Positions 1 through 11,278 of a DNA stretch of 64,000 nt are shown piece by piece. The position numbers and the translations under genes were made by a program. The notes below the pieces were generated by a model, which was not told where the DNA came from, searched no databases, and worked only from the letters and a program-made list of their open reading frames with translations. The DNA lies in contig NC_060207.1 of the NCBI RefSeq assembly GCF_021130785.1, forward strand, positions 104,655,001 to 104,719,000. The letters run 5' to 3'. The DNA comes from Homalodisca vitripennis (Eukaryota > Arthropoda > Insecta > Hemiptera > Cicadellidae). How positions within the stretch are numbered: the first letter of the stretch is position 1; each line of letters starts with the position of its first letter.

Positions 1-2530
1 GTCAGTCAGCTCAGCTCCTGTCCGCCTCAGAGCTAGCGCAAGTTTCGGTGGCTTGTAACCGATGTGCGAAAGTGTAATTGACATGCTGCAGACAGTTCTC
101 TATTTAACTCGTGAATTTGCCAATTTGTTTGTCGTTTGTACTTCCACAACTGGCAGTTGTGGTATTTCATTTTACCGCAACTAAGTCACCCCCAAGGAAC
201 TGCAGGGTTTACAGTAATTTGTGGGCAATTTTCTAACCTCCTTAACTTATTAAAAATCTGCTAATTATGGAGATTTTGTGTAACATTTATATAAACTGAT
301 GACTTATTATGGCTACTGAAATATAATTTAAGGAAACTGCATTTTAAAACCTAAAAATAACTTTTAAAACCAAAACAGAAAGACAAATCTCTTAATAATA
401 TATGACTGAAGTACATTACAAGTGTTATAAATAACAACATTTCGTTTCCGTTAGTTATAACTCATGCACATGCGTGATTTCCAATCGTTTTACGTGAGCT
501 TGATAAGATGATAATCGAAATTCTTAATTTAAAGTATTACACTTCCTCGTGGAATGATAAAATAATACATACAAATAATACAACACATAATGATACATGA
601 TGATGTGGTGATAATGATACATTTCTTATCTCCAAGGAAAGTATCTTAAAGGGGACATGACAAGTTAGAAGCACTAACCCGACAAAACCCCGATTGAACC
701 ACCTAATAAGTCAGTTGGGTGGCAAACCCTAATAGAGTACCTCTCAGATTCTCAGTATTACGTATCCAAGTTCACATTTCAGAGGTAAGCCTTGAACGTC
801 TGTATTTGTACAATTATTCAAACACGCAACTACTATTCAATAGTAAATCAATAGTAACCTGGCAAACAAAATTGTAGGATTTAAAATTTCTGAGAAACCA
901 TTGATTTAAAAACAAGGGTGTTTTATAATATAGAAACTAAATATGGCAACAACTTTAACAAAGCTTGTTATGCGGCACGTGGTCTGGCGTGCTCGTCCTT
1001 GTTTATTGTAATGTATTTAACGACTTCCAAGTTATACATTAGAGTAATGATTATCTTATTTTCTTATTCTTATTTTGCCAGGCGAAGTTAGGACTAAGAA
1101 GCCCTCTCTAAAACTTAATCTGGGGACCAAAGGTAGTTAGTTTGGGTAGTTTCGAGTTATAGTTACCACATACGAAATATCTGTCACACATGTTCGTAAA
1201 TTGAGTTATTAGATATTGTACTGTGTTATTTTTGGTGAGTTGGAGTTAAGGAATTCACAAGACGAAAATCAGCAGCTGATATACAAATCACGTGGCGAAG
1301 TGATAAGTGGGAAGTCGCGACCGATCCCTATCACGTCACGGACCTTGAATGTGCTCTGTTGGTGTCTATTTAACATCCAACAATGGAGAGCGGGAAGGAT
1401 ACAATACCTCAGTGGCGAACCCACTCTGAGCTCTGTTACACCTGGTTGTGTGTCAACAACGCCGTCAGCCAGTGTGATGAAATCAACAGCGAACATGCCT
1501 CTTGCCTCGAGTACGTTTTCCAACGGTTTCTACATTTTTTAAAACAATAATACAATTTCTTCTGACACAAAAAGAAACGTTTGATAATCTTTCAAATTAA
1601 AACAGTGTATGAAACATTGTGACTAAAACTACGTGTAGGTGGTTGATACCAAAAATAAATTTTAGAACAAGTTTGTTGGGGTTGATCGACCAGATAATCG
1701 TCTTTGTTGATTGCTATAAGATGTACTAAATTAATAAACACATTATTAAAAAGTATTTAGAAAACCTTCACGGGGAAAAAATCTATCCAAGAACAATACC
1801 TATTTTTAATGTATGATTACCTATCTTAAATGCGTGGTAATAGTTTTTATAAATTTCCAAACTTGCCTATAATTTGCTAGGTTTCCTTAAGAGAACTTTA
1901 ATTTTACTATCCTGGAATGATTGTTTTGTACTCTGACCAATCACTGTGCACGTACCTTTGTTGGATTCCAGAGGTGGGGTTAGTCCTACCTTGTATGTGT
2001 TCTAAAGGGTTTTTGGTGTTTGGTTAAAACTTCTTTCCATATGACTTTGGATTTGTACTAGGCCAGATTGTTTTTCTTGAAAGTGTTCTATCTATAAAAT
2101 ACGATACACTTTTATCTAGAATATATGTATAGCTTGACCTATACTATTATTTCACATTTATTTACTAAATTCTCAGAGATTGCCTATAAGCATAGAGGAA
2201 CAATGTAAAATTGTAATATGTGTAATATTGTTCCTATATGGAGTAATAATGCTACACCTGACTCGTGGTATCCATACAAAATACTCGTACGTACGATATC
2301 TAAAACATTTTCCGATATAGACAGTGTTTTTGATATTTTCGATAAACAATAAGATAATTTTAAGATAGCATATAAATAAAGGTCTGTGTTCAGAGATCTG
2401 TTCGTGAAGTAAAAGGTTCAATTATAATTCAAGTTGGAGTTTACAACTGCTAATTTTGTATTCCCTGGGGGAAATAAGATTATGTTCTTTAGACGAATCT
2501 TTTGGTGTGGAATTGACAGAGTACAAATAA
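1..2530. other. Non-coding, AT-rich DNA; no supported gene
   Basis: I see no gene with family resemblance here. The first 100 bases are richer in G and C than what follows and contain overlapping TCAGT-like words, so the left edge could be the end of an exon or a promoter region whose remainder lies outside the window; this is only a suggestion. Open frames of 80-108 codons at 1216-1542 (plus) and 1269-1523 (minus) overlap on opposite strands and have no recognisable domain. Confidence 0.5.
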
Positions 2531-2533
2531 CTG

Positions 2534-2975
2534 TATTATTCAAATTCAAATCTTTATTTCACAAAACGTTACATATTATAGCAGTGCTATAGTAACAGGT
2601 GATATTGTCTACTATTTTAAACTGTATTAATCATACAAGTAGTATTCGTCGATATAAATATTATTAAATTTAAGTGCTAGTATAAAAAGTACATTATTAT
2701 TAGTCATACTGAATAAATAAATATGCAACAGATAAAAGTAATTGGATATTATGGAATTAAATAATAAATATAAAATTCAGACGAACTTAATAAACTTAAC
2801 AATAACAATTAATTTAACAATAAACTTAACAAATTATACACATATGCCTGCAACAGGTAAAAGTAATGGAATATTACGGTGTCAAATAATAAATATAAAA
2901 TTCAAATAAACTTAACAATAATAATTAATTTAACAAATTGTACATATTTGCCAAATTTGTACAAACTTTAAGCAT
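2534..2975 (-). repeat. Possible LINE 3' end with a 125-bp internal duplication
   Basis: At 2534-2560 the minus strand reads GTGAAATAAAG followed by GATTTGAATTTGAA, a combination of polyadenylation-like signal and short tandem tail typical of insect CR1/Jockey-group LINE 3' ends. Immediately beyond, 2725-2849 is repeated with moderate divergence at 2850-2950 (both begin GCAACAG.TAAAAGTAAT), giving about 1.8 copies of a 125-bp unit. No reading frame of an element can be followed here. The LINE assignment is an inference from the tail only. Confidence 0.35.
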
Positions 2976-3164
2976 GGCATTTGATGTACCGGAAAGCCCC
3001 ACCAGCATAATCGATTATTACCAACGTTTTTGAAAATTCAATTATAGGGACTAGTAACTGGAATTGGATAGACTATTATTTGCTATTTTTGGGCTAGACT
3101 TGTATAGAATTATCTGAGAATTAAAAAATTGTTATGTTTTACATACACGTTATAGGTATAAAAA

Positions 3165-3975
3165 TACACATTGTAGATATAAAAGATTACACTCTATACC
3201 TATACATAATAAACACTGTAAGTGTATAAGATACACACTGTTGGTATTCCAAATACACATTGTAGATATAAAAGATTACACTCTATACCTATACATAATA
3301 AACCCTGTAAGTGTATAAGATACACACTGTTGGTATTCCAAATACACATTGTAGATATAAAAGATTACACTCTATACCTATACATAATAAACCCTGTAAG
3401 TGTATAAGATACACACTGTTGGTATTCCAAATACACATTGTAGATATAAAAGATTACACTCTATACCTATACATAATAAACCCTGTAAGTGTATAAGATA
3501 CACACTGTTGGTATTCCAAATACACATTGTAGATATAAAAGATTACACTCTATACCTATACATAATAAACCCTGTAAGTGTATAAGATACACACTGTTGG
3601 TATTCCAAATACACATTGTAGATATAAAAGATTACACTCTATACCTATACATAATAAACCCTGTAAGTGTATAAGATACACACTGTTGGTATTCCAAATA
3701 CACATTGTAGATATAAAAGATTACACTCTATACCTATACATAATAAACCCTGTAAGTGTATAAGATACACACTGTTGGTATTCCAAATACACATTGTAGA
3801 TATAAAAGATTACACTCTATACCTATACATAATAAACCCTGTAAGTGTATAAGATACACACTGTTGGTATTCCAAATACACATTGTAGATATAAAAGATT
3901 ACACTCTATACCTATACATAATAAACCCTGTAAGTGTATAAGATACACACTGTTGGTATTCCAAATACACATTAT
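3165..3975. repeat. 89-bp tandem satellite, about 9.1 copies
   Basis: The unit starting TACACATTGTAGATATAAAA recurs every 89 bp at 3165, 3254, 3343 and so on to 3966. The copies are essentially identical; the first differs by AACACTG in place of AACCCTG, and a decayed partial copy precedes it from about 3141. Each unit contains GTGTAT-AAG-ATACAC, a 6-bp inverted repeat with a 3-base loop. The 61-codon open frames that run through the array on the plus strand are a by-product: 89 is not a multiple of three and each frame ends after two units, so they are not genes. Confidence 0.97.
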
Positions 3976-5290
3976 ATGTTCCAGTTCAAGTTCATGTTCA
4001 TGAACGTTTATTTTCTACATAATGCATATTCCATGAGATCTGTTGAACTCACGCGGAATGTTAGAATAATATATAGTTTTATAAACATTAAGTTGTGATG
4101 TCATGTATGCTATGTATGTAGTTTGTAATAGTGTTAGGTTTTACAATAATAACTAATTTACAATATTCTATAACTACTTTACACAAAACCATAACAAATA
4201 GTATAAAAAAGAAAAAGACCTATATTTATCTAAATAAATAACAGTTTATTTACAACTGAATTATTAAATTTATATGAATGGCCAATTTAATAAATATGAA
4301 TAACCATAATAATAACTAGATATATACTAGAGCTAAACACCGGCCTGGGCACACATTGCTTAGCAATAGTTGTATAAACTTTACACAACAATATACAGAT
4401 TTGAATCAAATGATTAGTATAAAATAAGTCTAAAATTAATAATAACTATAATAATACTGTATTTAGTTAGTATATTTTAAAACATAGTCAAGTTTCAATA
4501 TAAATATACTCGCTGCCCTTATCGTTACAGCGACTTTTAAATCTTGGAATTGCTTAGGCATTTATGTACATGCAATGTATAAGTTATAGTTATTCATAAG
4601 TTAATATTTTAGTTTGGAAAACTAAATAAGTTAATCTGTCTATCTTAAAAAAGTATATTGCTTTGAGAACATGTCTTACTACAAATGTACCTTGACAATG
4701 TATAATGTCTTGATGCACTGTCAATCTATGATAAATACAGTTGCTTCATATGTTCAGTGCTTACGAAATTTATAATAAAGTAAAGAGATCCTTTATTTTG
4801 CTCACTTTATAGGCGTACAATTTTATATGTAGGCGAGATTAAAATTCATCATAAATATATAAGCTTAAAGTTATTATTTATAATTGTTGAGAAAGAGCAA
4901 TTATAGAAACTCTGATGACCGTGGATACATTAAGACAAATTCATCTCGTATTTATAATATGTTCTCCTTAGTCATATCGGTGTAAAAAAAAAACATAATA
5001 CACATGGATTTAGAGTTGTTGGTTAGCAAGTTTTTAACAAGCCATTGGACAATTTGTTTAAGGCCATCATTCATTATAATTTTTAATGAATAGTGACTGA
5101 ACATACACCAAAGTATTATCTGCATAGGCGATTATTTCTGAATTTAATTTACTTTTCAATAAGTTATTTATGTACAGAATAAATTATAATAGGTCCAAAA
5201 CACCATCCCGTGGTACCCCAAATTTCAGCTTAATGACTTTTACATTCTTGATGAAATATACATTGTTTTTCCCTTACACAAAAATATCTT
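3976..5290 (-). pseudogene. Decayed LINE ORF2 reverse transcriptase (CR1/Jockey group)
   Basis: This is the remains of a non-LTR retrotransposon reverse transcriptase, not recoverable as one open frame. Reading the minus strand from about 5275, one frame gives GKNNVYFIKNVK, then GVPRDGVLDLL at about 5219-5187 (the family motif is GVPQGSVLGPLL), a stop, then FILYINNLLKSK (family FILYINDLLK), then AYADNTLVY with the catalytic motif at about 5112-5129, where the second aspartate of ADD is now asparagine. About 100 bases on, another frame reads KNLLTNNSKSM, like the NLLLNVSKTK segment that follows the active site. At 3980-4015 the minus strand carries a GAACATGAACTTGAAC tail that could be its 3' end. 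Several stops and frame changes mean it is dead. Upstream parts of the element are not visible. Confidence 0.75.
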
Positions 5291-5387
5291 AATACATACA
5301 ACTAGGCCCCTATAAATCTTTATCAAGTATACAAGGTTTTTTTAAACTGAGAAGTGCTGACAGGATTAGGTTATGAAACGTATAAAC

Positions 5388-5440
5388 TACTAGCTTTTAT
5401 CCGCGGTTTCACATTTCCTTGCAATATAAAAAACTCGTTA
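5388..5440 (+). repeat. Fragment of the ACTAGCT...CCGCGG dispersed repeat
   Basis: ACTAGCTTTTATCCGCGGTTTCAC matches the start seen at 49164 (ACTAGCTGATTCCCGCGG) and 50570 (ACTAGTTGTCCGCGGC). It is a short decayed fragment with no coding content. Confidence 0.4.
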
Positions 5441-5462
5441 TGTATTATATATAAATAATACA

Positions 5463-5513
5463 CATATATATATATATATTATATATCATATTATTATTAT
5501 ATATAATATATAT

Positions 5514-5558
<45 letters not shown>
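5463..5558. repeat. TA-rich microsatellite
   Basis: Runs of TA interrupted by TTATTATTAT between about 5463 and 5558. It would extrude cruciforms easily. A short minus-strand frame reading through it into isoleucine-tyrosine repeats is not a gene. Confidence 0.95.
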
Positions 5559-5561
<3 letters not shown>

Positions 5562-5789
5562 CAAGCATACATGCACAGTTCCCGAGAATATGATCGGATC
5601 ATGCTCCCGAACTTGCGTGTTGCTAAGAGTACAACCACAACAGTTAACTTTTCTTCTGGGAATCCTGCAATTACAATTGAACTATCACCATTCATAACAT
5701 GTTTGAAACTCTAAAATTAAAGTTTAGGTGATAAGTTAAAATAATATAATACAATATCTGAAGGTAGCAAGCACATTAATGTCCTGAAT

Positions 5790-6065
5790 GTCTCACGCAC
5801 CATTCCTCAAGAAAATTATACATTCGGGTACGAGTTTCACAGTCTCTGCCTAGTCCCTTCCAGGAATTAAGTTTCTCCAAAAAGTGTCCAGCGCCAGCAA
5901 CCTCGGAAGCCGTGGCCAGTAGGCGTGAAAGCGCCAGGACGGGGACAGACTGACGCAACTACGACTTTCTCGTGCCTTTCTCCTACGTAAACACACGGGC
6001 AGGATGCAAGACACGAGTCGTACGAGTGACGGACAATGTCAGCGAGTTATTCCTGGTGGTCAGGC
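5790..6065. other. Isolated GC-rich patch, possible exon or promoter
   Basis: GC content is visibly higher than in the surrounding kilobases, with several CpG dinucleotides. The minus strand has an open frame at 5776-5958 (60 codons) containing GLGRDCETRTR, and the sequence GTGCGTGAG near 5800 on that strand could act as a splice donor. No protein family is recognised. It could be an exon, the 5' end of a gene, or a fragment of an unfamiliar repeat. Nothing in the flanks decides between these. Confidence 0.25.
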
Positions 6066-7660
6066 AGTTCAAAATTTCACTAATCAATATACGAAATGAT
6101 AAAATAATATGAAATAAACAAAACCCCACGTATGATCAAATAACGATTGACCATATGTTTGGAGTCTGTTGGTGTCAACCCTACAAAAAAGTTTAATTAA
6201 ATATTTGTATTTGTTATGGCATTGTAATTATAATAAAAAAATTCACTTGTTTCAAAAAATCAAAAGTTTTAAAATGTTTGTACTGAATTTTATACAAACC
6301 GACATTTGTGCAACATATCTTTAAGACAAATAAACAAATCTTGTAAGAATACGTAGTTCTTTATTAGTTATAATTGGTTAAATAACTGATAAGACGAATT
6401 TTTACATCTTATGTATACTATTAAAAGTAATATTTACAAAAGATATCTCACTTCAAAATAAGAATATATTATCTCAGTTATTTATCATCTATTTACTACA
6501 AATGATGTATAAAAAATTAGTGTTATGTGCACATTTTTACATCCCTTAACAGTTTTTGTTGTCAGATCCGTTTTTACAATTTCAAGAGTTGGCCATTAAA
6601 GAGGTAAAAATATGTTTTAACAATTTCCAACTCTAAATTATAACATAGCAAAACTATAAAGTAAAGTAGCTTTACTTTATAGTATAAAGTATAACTATAA
6701 CTCACACCGTTCTGAAGTTACGAATTTCAGATAAATTATAAACGGACAGAAAACGCGAGAATATGAGAATACGCTGTCGTTAAAACGAAACAAGATGTAA
6801 TATATAGAGAAAGTAACTACTTTAGCAAAAATACTTATGGTTTCAGTTTACTTAATTAATTTTCACTCTCCCAAAATATTTAACGTAATTTTTATTAAGC
6901 TGTGCATAATACACTCGGAGTGTACTGTATAAAGGAACTTAGTTATTAAATAATGTTTAATAGGCTTGGTTAGTTATAGTTTTCTTCATTTAAAGGTGTA
7001 GAACATTCGCTATGAATAATTAATAAAATTTAATAATTAACTTATTAGTATTTAATCCGTTTTACTTATCTGAAACATATTACAAGGTAGGAGTATGCCA
7101 CACTAGGTTTCGCTTAACAACAATCGCTGCGCTGGTTCAATGCAAATTTCAACTGCACAGCTCATTTCCTTATTTACAGACCGAGCCATAGACATTTAGT
7201 AAGGAAAAGAAATACCTAGGCGAACAAAAGAGAAATTGTGTCATCCTGCTGAGTGAACTTAGAACTCATTCTTGTATACGTAGAAATGTAGTTTCGCAGA
7301 AACCTTTTAGTCTACAGATGAAATCTATCTCGAGACATCTTGCCACGGGATACATTCACCTTTTTACTCATTCAATTGGGTTTTATATCAGTGTTTAAAT
7401 AATAAGAATCCATCCACGAAGTCACCAAAAAAGAGTGTGGCACGTGTTGGGATAGTTTGGCTATAGTGTATGTGTGAAAATGTCACATGTTAAAATCTAT
7501 CACGGTCCAGAGTATCCTCGGTCTGTTTAAAAATATATTTATTCAGTTATTTTCTCGTTGTCATCATGGTTACCCATATAACTGATCTAAAAATATTCGC
7601 TGACGCTCTGCCAAATATCATGCACCATAGTAGAAGTCAGTGTTTATCATATTATAGAAA
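6066..7660. other. Non-coding AT-rich DNA with one strong hairpin
   Basis: No gene supported. At 6654-6682 there is a perfect 13-bp inverted repeat, CTATAAAGTAAAG and its complement, with a 3-base loop. The remainder is plain AT-rich DNA. Confidence 0.5.
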
Positions 7661-7669
7661 TGAAGCTTA

Positions 7670-7735
7670 ATGCAAAGTTTCAAGTCTATAGCTTGGTCGT
7701 TTTCGAGATATCATCGGACAGAAGACAGAGAAATA
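7670..7735 (+). repeat. Dispersed repeat with TTTCAAGTCTATAGC...GAGATATC motif
   Basis: The stretch has the wording of a common arthropod dispersed repeat: AAAGTTTCAAGTCTATAGC, TCGTTTTCGAGATATC, then ACAGAAGACAG. A related copy lies on the minus strand at 28377-28432 (ACATTTCAAGTCTGTGGC and TTTTCGAGACG). The reverse complement of its core also occurs in every unit of the 106-bp array at 8751-9506. Confidence 0.55.
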
Positions 7736-8510
7736 CAAGTGAAATTTGTCCAGCCCCTCAAGTGAAAATAAAAAAAATTTAAATAATTTATCAAAAAATA
7801 GTGAGAGTGATCAAAAATCTTCATAATGTGCGATGAAGTGAGTTTTAATGGTACACTTCAACATGAGGCATATTGCAAGTTAGAATACTTGTAGACTTGA
7901 TGTTTGAGATTTTTAAACGATTACGGCTCTATTCAAGAATATAGAGTATTTCAAAAACATTTTTTAAGTAAGACTAATTTATTATTTTGCACTTTTCATA
8001 CAAAAACTCCATCAAACATTTCTGTTGGTGCAAGATATTGGAATTTCACTATCGAAAAACGTACGTTGTTGATTGCTTGTGTGAAATCTATCTATTCAAT
8101 ATTTAATAAAGTGAGATAATTAGACTTTTCAAATCGACAGAGTAAATGTAAAATTAACATCGAAGAAATGTCTGAAATGAAAGAGACGAGAATAAAAATA
8201 CCTGAGTTAAGTGCGACTCTGGAATTGACACCCGTTGAAATCCGATATAAAATAGTTTAGAGAGGTTCAAAACAAGATCGAACTTCTCATTGACTTTTGT
8301 TCATAACTTTATTCAACTTCCTTAAACTTTTAGATTGTATTGAAAGAACAGCTTCATTGAACATGATGTAGTACCTTTAGTTTCAAAAGCAATAAGAACT
8401 CCAACTGAATTTAAAAATAATACAAAATATACTTGTATAATTACTGCATAGATAATAAAAACATACTTATGAAAATGTAGTAAATTATAATTATTTAGTA
8501 ATTAAATGGA

Positions 8511-8545
8511 TTAAAGGATGAAAGGATGAAAGGATGACGTCACAA
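8511..8545. repeat. AAAGGATGA triplet repeat ending in a TGACGTCA palindrome
   Basis: Three consecutive copies of the 9-mer run into TGACGTCA at 8535-8542, a perfect consensus cyclic-AMP response element. With no gene nearby, a regulatory role is unsupported; it may be chance. Confidence 0.4.
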
Positions 8546-8750
8546 TTATTTATGCAAATTTTAATTATTAAATCATAAATCTATAACGAAACTTATTATG
8601 TTTTTCGAAGAATTTTAAACACTGTCTTTTAATGCTGAAGCCTCGAATGATTGTACTATTATTTGTTAATATGTTTGTGTTTATTACACGGGTCATTATT
8701 ACGTGGAAAGTATTGCTCCATTTTGTTAATCGATCTACAAAGGACCTTAG

Positions 8751-9506
8751 CCTATACGTTTTTATAAGGTTGAAGCGTTGACAATCCCTCTCAGGATACT
8801 GGGACAATTTTTGTTCTGTCCTCCTTAGGATATCTCGAGAACGAATTGGGCTATAGACTATACGTTTTTATAAGGTTGAAGCGTTGGCAATCCTTCTCAG
8901 GATACTGGGACAATTTCTGTTCTGTCCTCCTTAGGATATCTCGAGAACGAATTGGGCTATAGAATATACGCTTTTATAAGGTTGAAGCGTTGACAATCCC
9001 TCTCAGGATACTGGGACAATTTCTGTTCTGTCCTCCTTAGGATATCTCGAGAACGAATTGGGCTATAGAATATACGCTTTTATAAGGTTGAAGCGTTGAC
9101 AATCCCTCTCAGGATATTGGGACAATTTCTGTTCTGTCCTCCTTAGGATATCTCGAGAACGAATTGGGCTATAGAATATACGTTTTTATAAGGTTGAAGC
9201 GTTGACAATCCCTCTCAGGATACTGGGACAATTTCTGTTCTGTCCTCCTTAGGATATCTCGAGAACGAATTGGGCTATAGACTATACGTTTTTATAAGGT
9301 TGAAGCGTTGACAATCCCTCTCAGGATACTGGGACAATTTCTGTTCTGTCCTTCTTAGGATATCTCGAGAACGAATTGGACTATAGACTATACGTTTTTA
9401 TAAGGTTGAAGCGTTGACAATCCCTCTCATGATACTGGGACAATTTCTGTTCTGTCCTCCTTAGGATATATCGAGAACGAATTGGGCTATAGAATATACG
9501 TTTTTT
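8751..9506. repeat. 106-bp tandem array, about 7 copies
   Basis: AAGGTTGAAGCG recurs at 8766, 8872, 8978, 9084, 9190, 9296 and 9402, an exact 106-bp period without indels. Copies differ by scattered substitutions, for example GACTATACG or GAATATACG and CTGTCCTCC or CTGTCCTTC. Every unit contains GATATCTCGAGAACGAATTG followed by GGCTATA, the reverse complement of the dispersed motif at 7690-7712. A minus-strand frame at 8568-8807 overlapping its first copy is not a gene. Confidence 0.96.
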
Positions 9507-10123
9507 ATGAAACTTCATTTCTAATAGCCAGTAGAGTTCGATAACTGTGCTTGTTCTGTTATAGGATTTGGTTGACCACCAACGAAGGCTTACTATTCGA
9601 CAACGAGTTGGTGTACTTCTACCTTTTTTATATTTTATCTACCTACCAAAAACATAACTTCAAAACCTATAAACGTCAATGAAAGTGAACTTTTCACTGT
9701 GTAGACATTCAAATGATAATTAGATGGAGGGAGAGACTTTATGAGTATCCAATAATTGCAGCTGTAGCGGAGGGGGAGAGAGTGTTCCGACTCTAGAAAT
9801 CTGAGGGGTACAATTACGTACCGCTTCCTCTAAAGTACAAACTTATTTAATTGTACGTGGCAAAATAACTCGGAAAACCGTAGGATTGAAAACAAAGATC
9901 ATGTCGAATACGCAACTAAAAGTATCTCATTAAACGTTACAGTGTTCAAGTGTCCAACTCTATATTGTCACATCCATTTACCACAAACTATTACTCTGTC
10001 CAACATTCCAGGTCCTTTTCCTCCTTGTACGTTTCACATATTGCTTGATTAATTTTTAATACTCGCTTTTTGAAATTATACATTTAAAATTTGCATTTTT
10101 TCTCGTTTCCACTTAAATTATTG

Positions 10124-10155
<32 letters not shown>

Positions 10156-11278
10156 TTTTCTCTTAAACCTACTTATAATATGAGAAAAAAAACTCGAAAA
10201 ATATATAGCTATAGTAATATTTAGATTAGTTTGTATGTTTTATAGAATGTAAAGAATATTTAAAAAAAACACACTCTGAAATATCTAAACACAAAAGTGA
10301 TTTTATGATTTAGTACACACCTCAATTTGGATTTCAAATATACGATTCAAATGATTTTAGGCATAACATGGATTTTGTTTGTTAATATGAGATGTGTTGT
10401 AGTTCAGAAAAGACAATATCTTTCATCTAGATTGATATTTAATATCATTTATGAATATTGGAATCAAGGACTTTTAAAAATTGATTATAGACGATGGGTT
10501 ATGGGAAAGGATAACAAGACTACATATATATATATCGTTATATGTTATCCTGTGTGCTCTCGTTACATGTCAACACATAACGATGACAAATATCCGTAAT
10601 CCTGTTATCCTTTTTTAAGATTGTGGTTTTTCCCTCTTGTGTGGGTAAAGCCTTAAAATAACGATTATACATGTAAGAAACTCCTTTAATTTTAAACGTT
10701 TCACTGATAAATCATGATTAATTTCAAGTAATTTGTGGAAAGTATAATAATCTCTAGCAATCATAATATTAAAATAATTATAAAAGTAACTCAAGAATGT
10801 CAGCTTTACGTCTTTAATGCAATAATAAAATTTAATGTTTTTTACTTCGATATTAAACAGTAAAAGAGTGACAATATTATGAACTTTGCTACCAATTTGG
10901 ATTTGACTAAGCTAAGCTTACATTTTGCATAAAGAAAGTTATTTAAGGGAATAATTCACATTTCATTATGAATGCAAGCCCATATGCAAAACAAATGTGC
11001 CAACATTTCTAAATAGGCTGGTAGTCTTACTTACAGTACAATTAATGAATACTGAGAATTAATTTATGGGAAGTAAATGATTTCTTTAAATTAACGCAAT
11101 TTGTAGGGTAATGAGCTAAAAAAACCGAAGTATAAACAATAACCGAGTAAATCGATTGTTTGGGACTACCTAGTGAAACAATCGATTGTTGTCAGCATTA
11201 GACAGTACAGTGATAGTGTAGCCGATTGAGTTGGTCACCCGAACCACATACACATTCTGTTTTTAGCTTCCTTGTGGT
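9507..11278. other. Non-coding DNA with a 29-base poly-T and a 11-bp inverted repeat
   Basis: No gene supported. 10124-10152 is an uninterrupted run of T, possibly the A-tail of a minus-strand retroposed sequence, though no recognisable body adjoins it. At 11151-11161 and 11176-11186 ATCGATTGTTT and its exact complement flank a 14-base loop. The 90-codon frame at 10327-10599 shows no domain and uses AT-rich codons like the background. Confidence 0.5.

Noticed and set aside
1216..1542. 108-codon plus-strand frame and its 84-codon minus-strand partner
   Set aside because: Mutually overlapping, no domain, no splice or promoter context.
3222..3941. Seven overlapping, identical 61-codon frames beginning MYKIHTVGIP
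   Set aside because: They are one reading of the 89-bp satellite in shifting frames; the unit length is not a multiple of three.
3165..3975. CRISPR-like array
   Set aside because: There are no unique spacers: the whole 89-bp unit repeats without change, and the context is eukaryotic.
8535..8542. Cyclic-AMP response element TGACGTCA as a functional enhancer
   Set aside because: It arises at the end of a short AAAGGATGA repeat and no gene is near.
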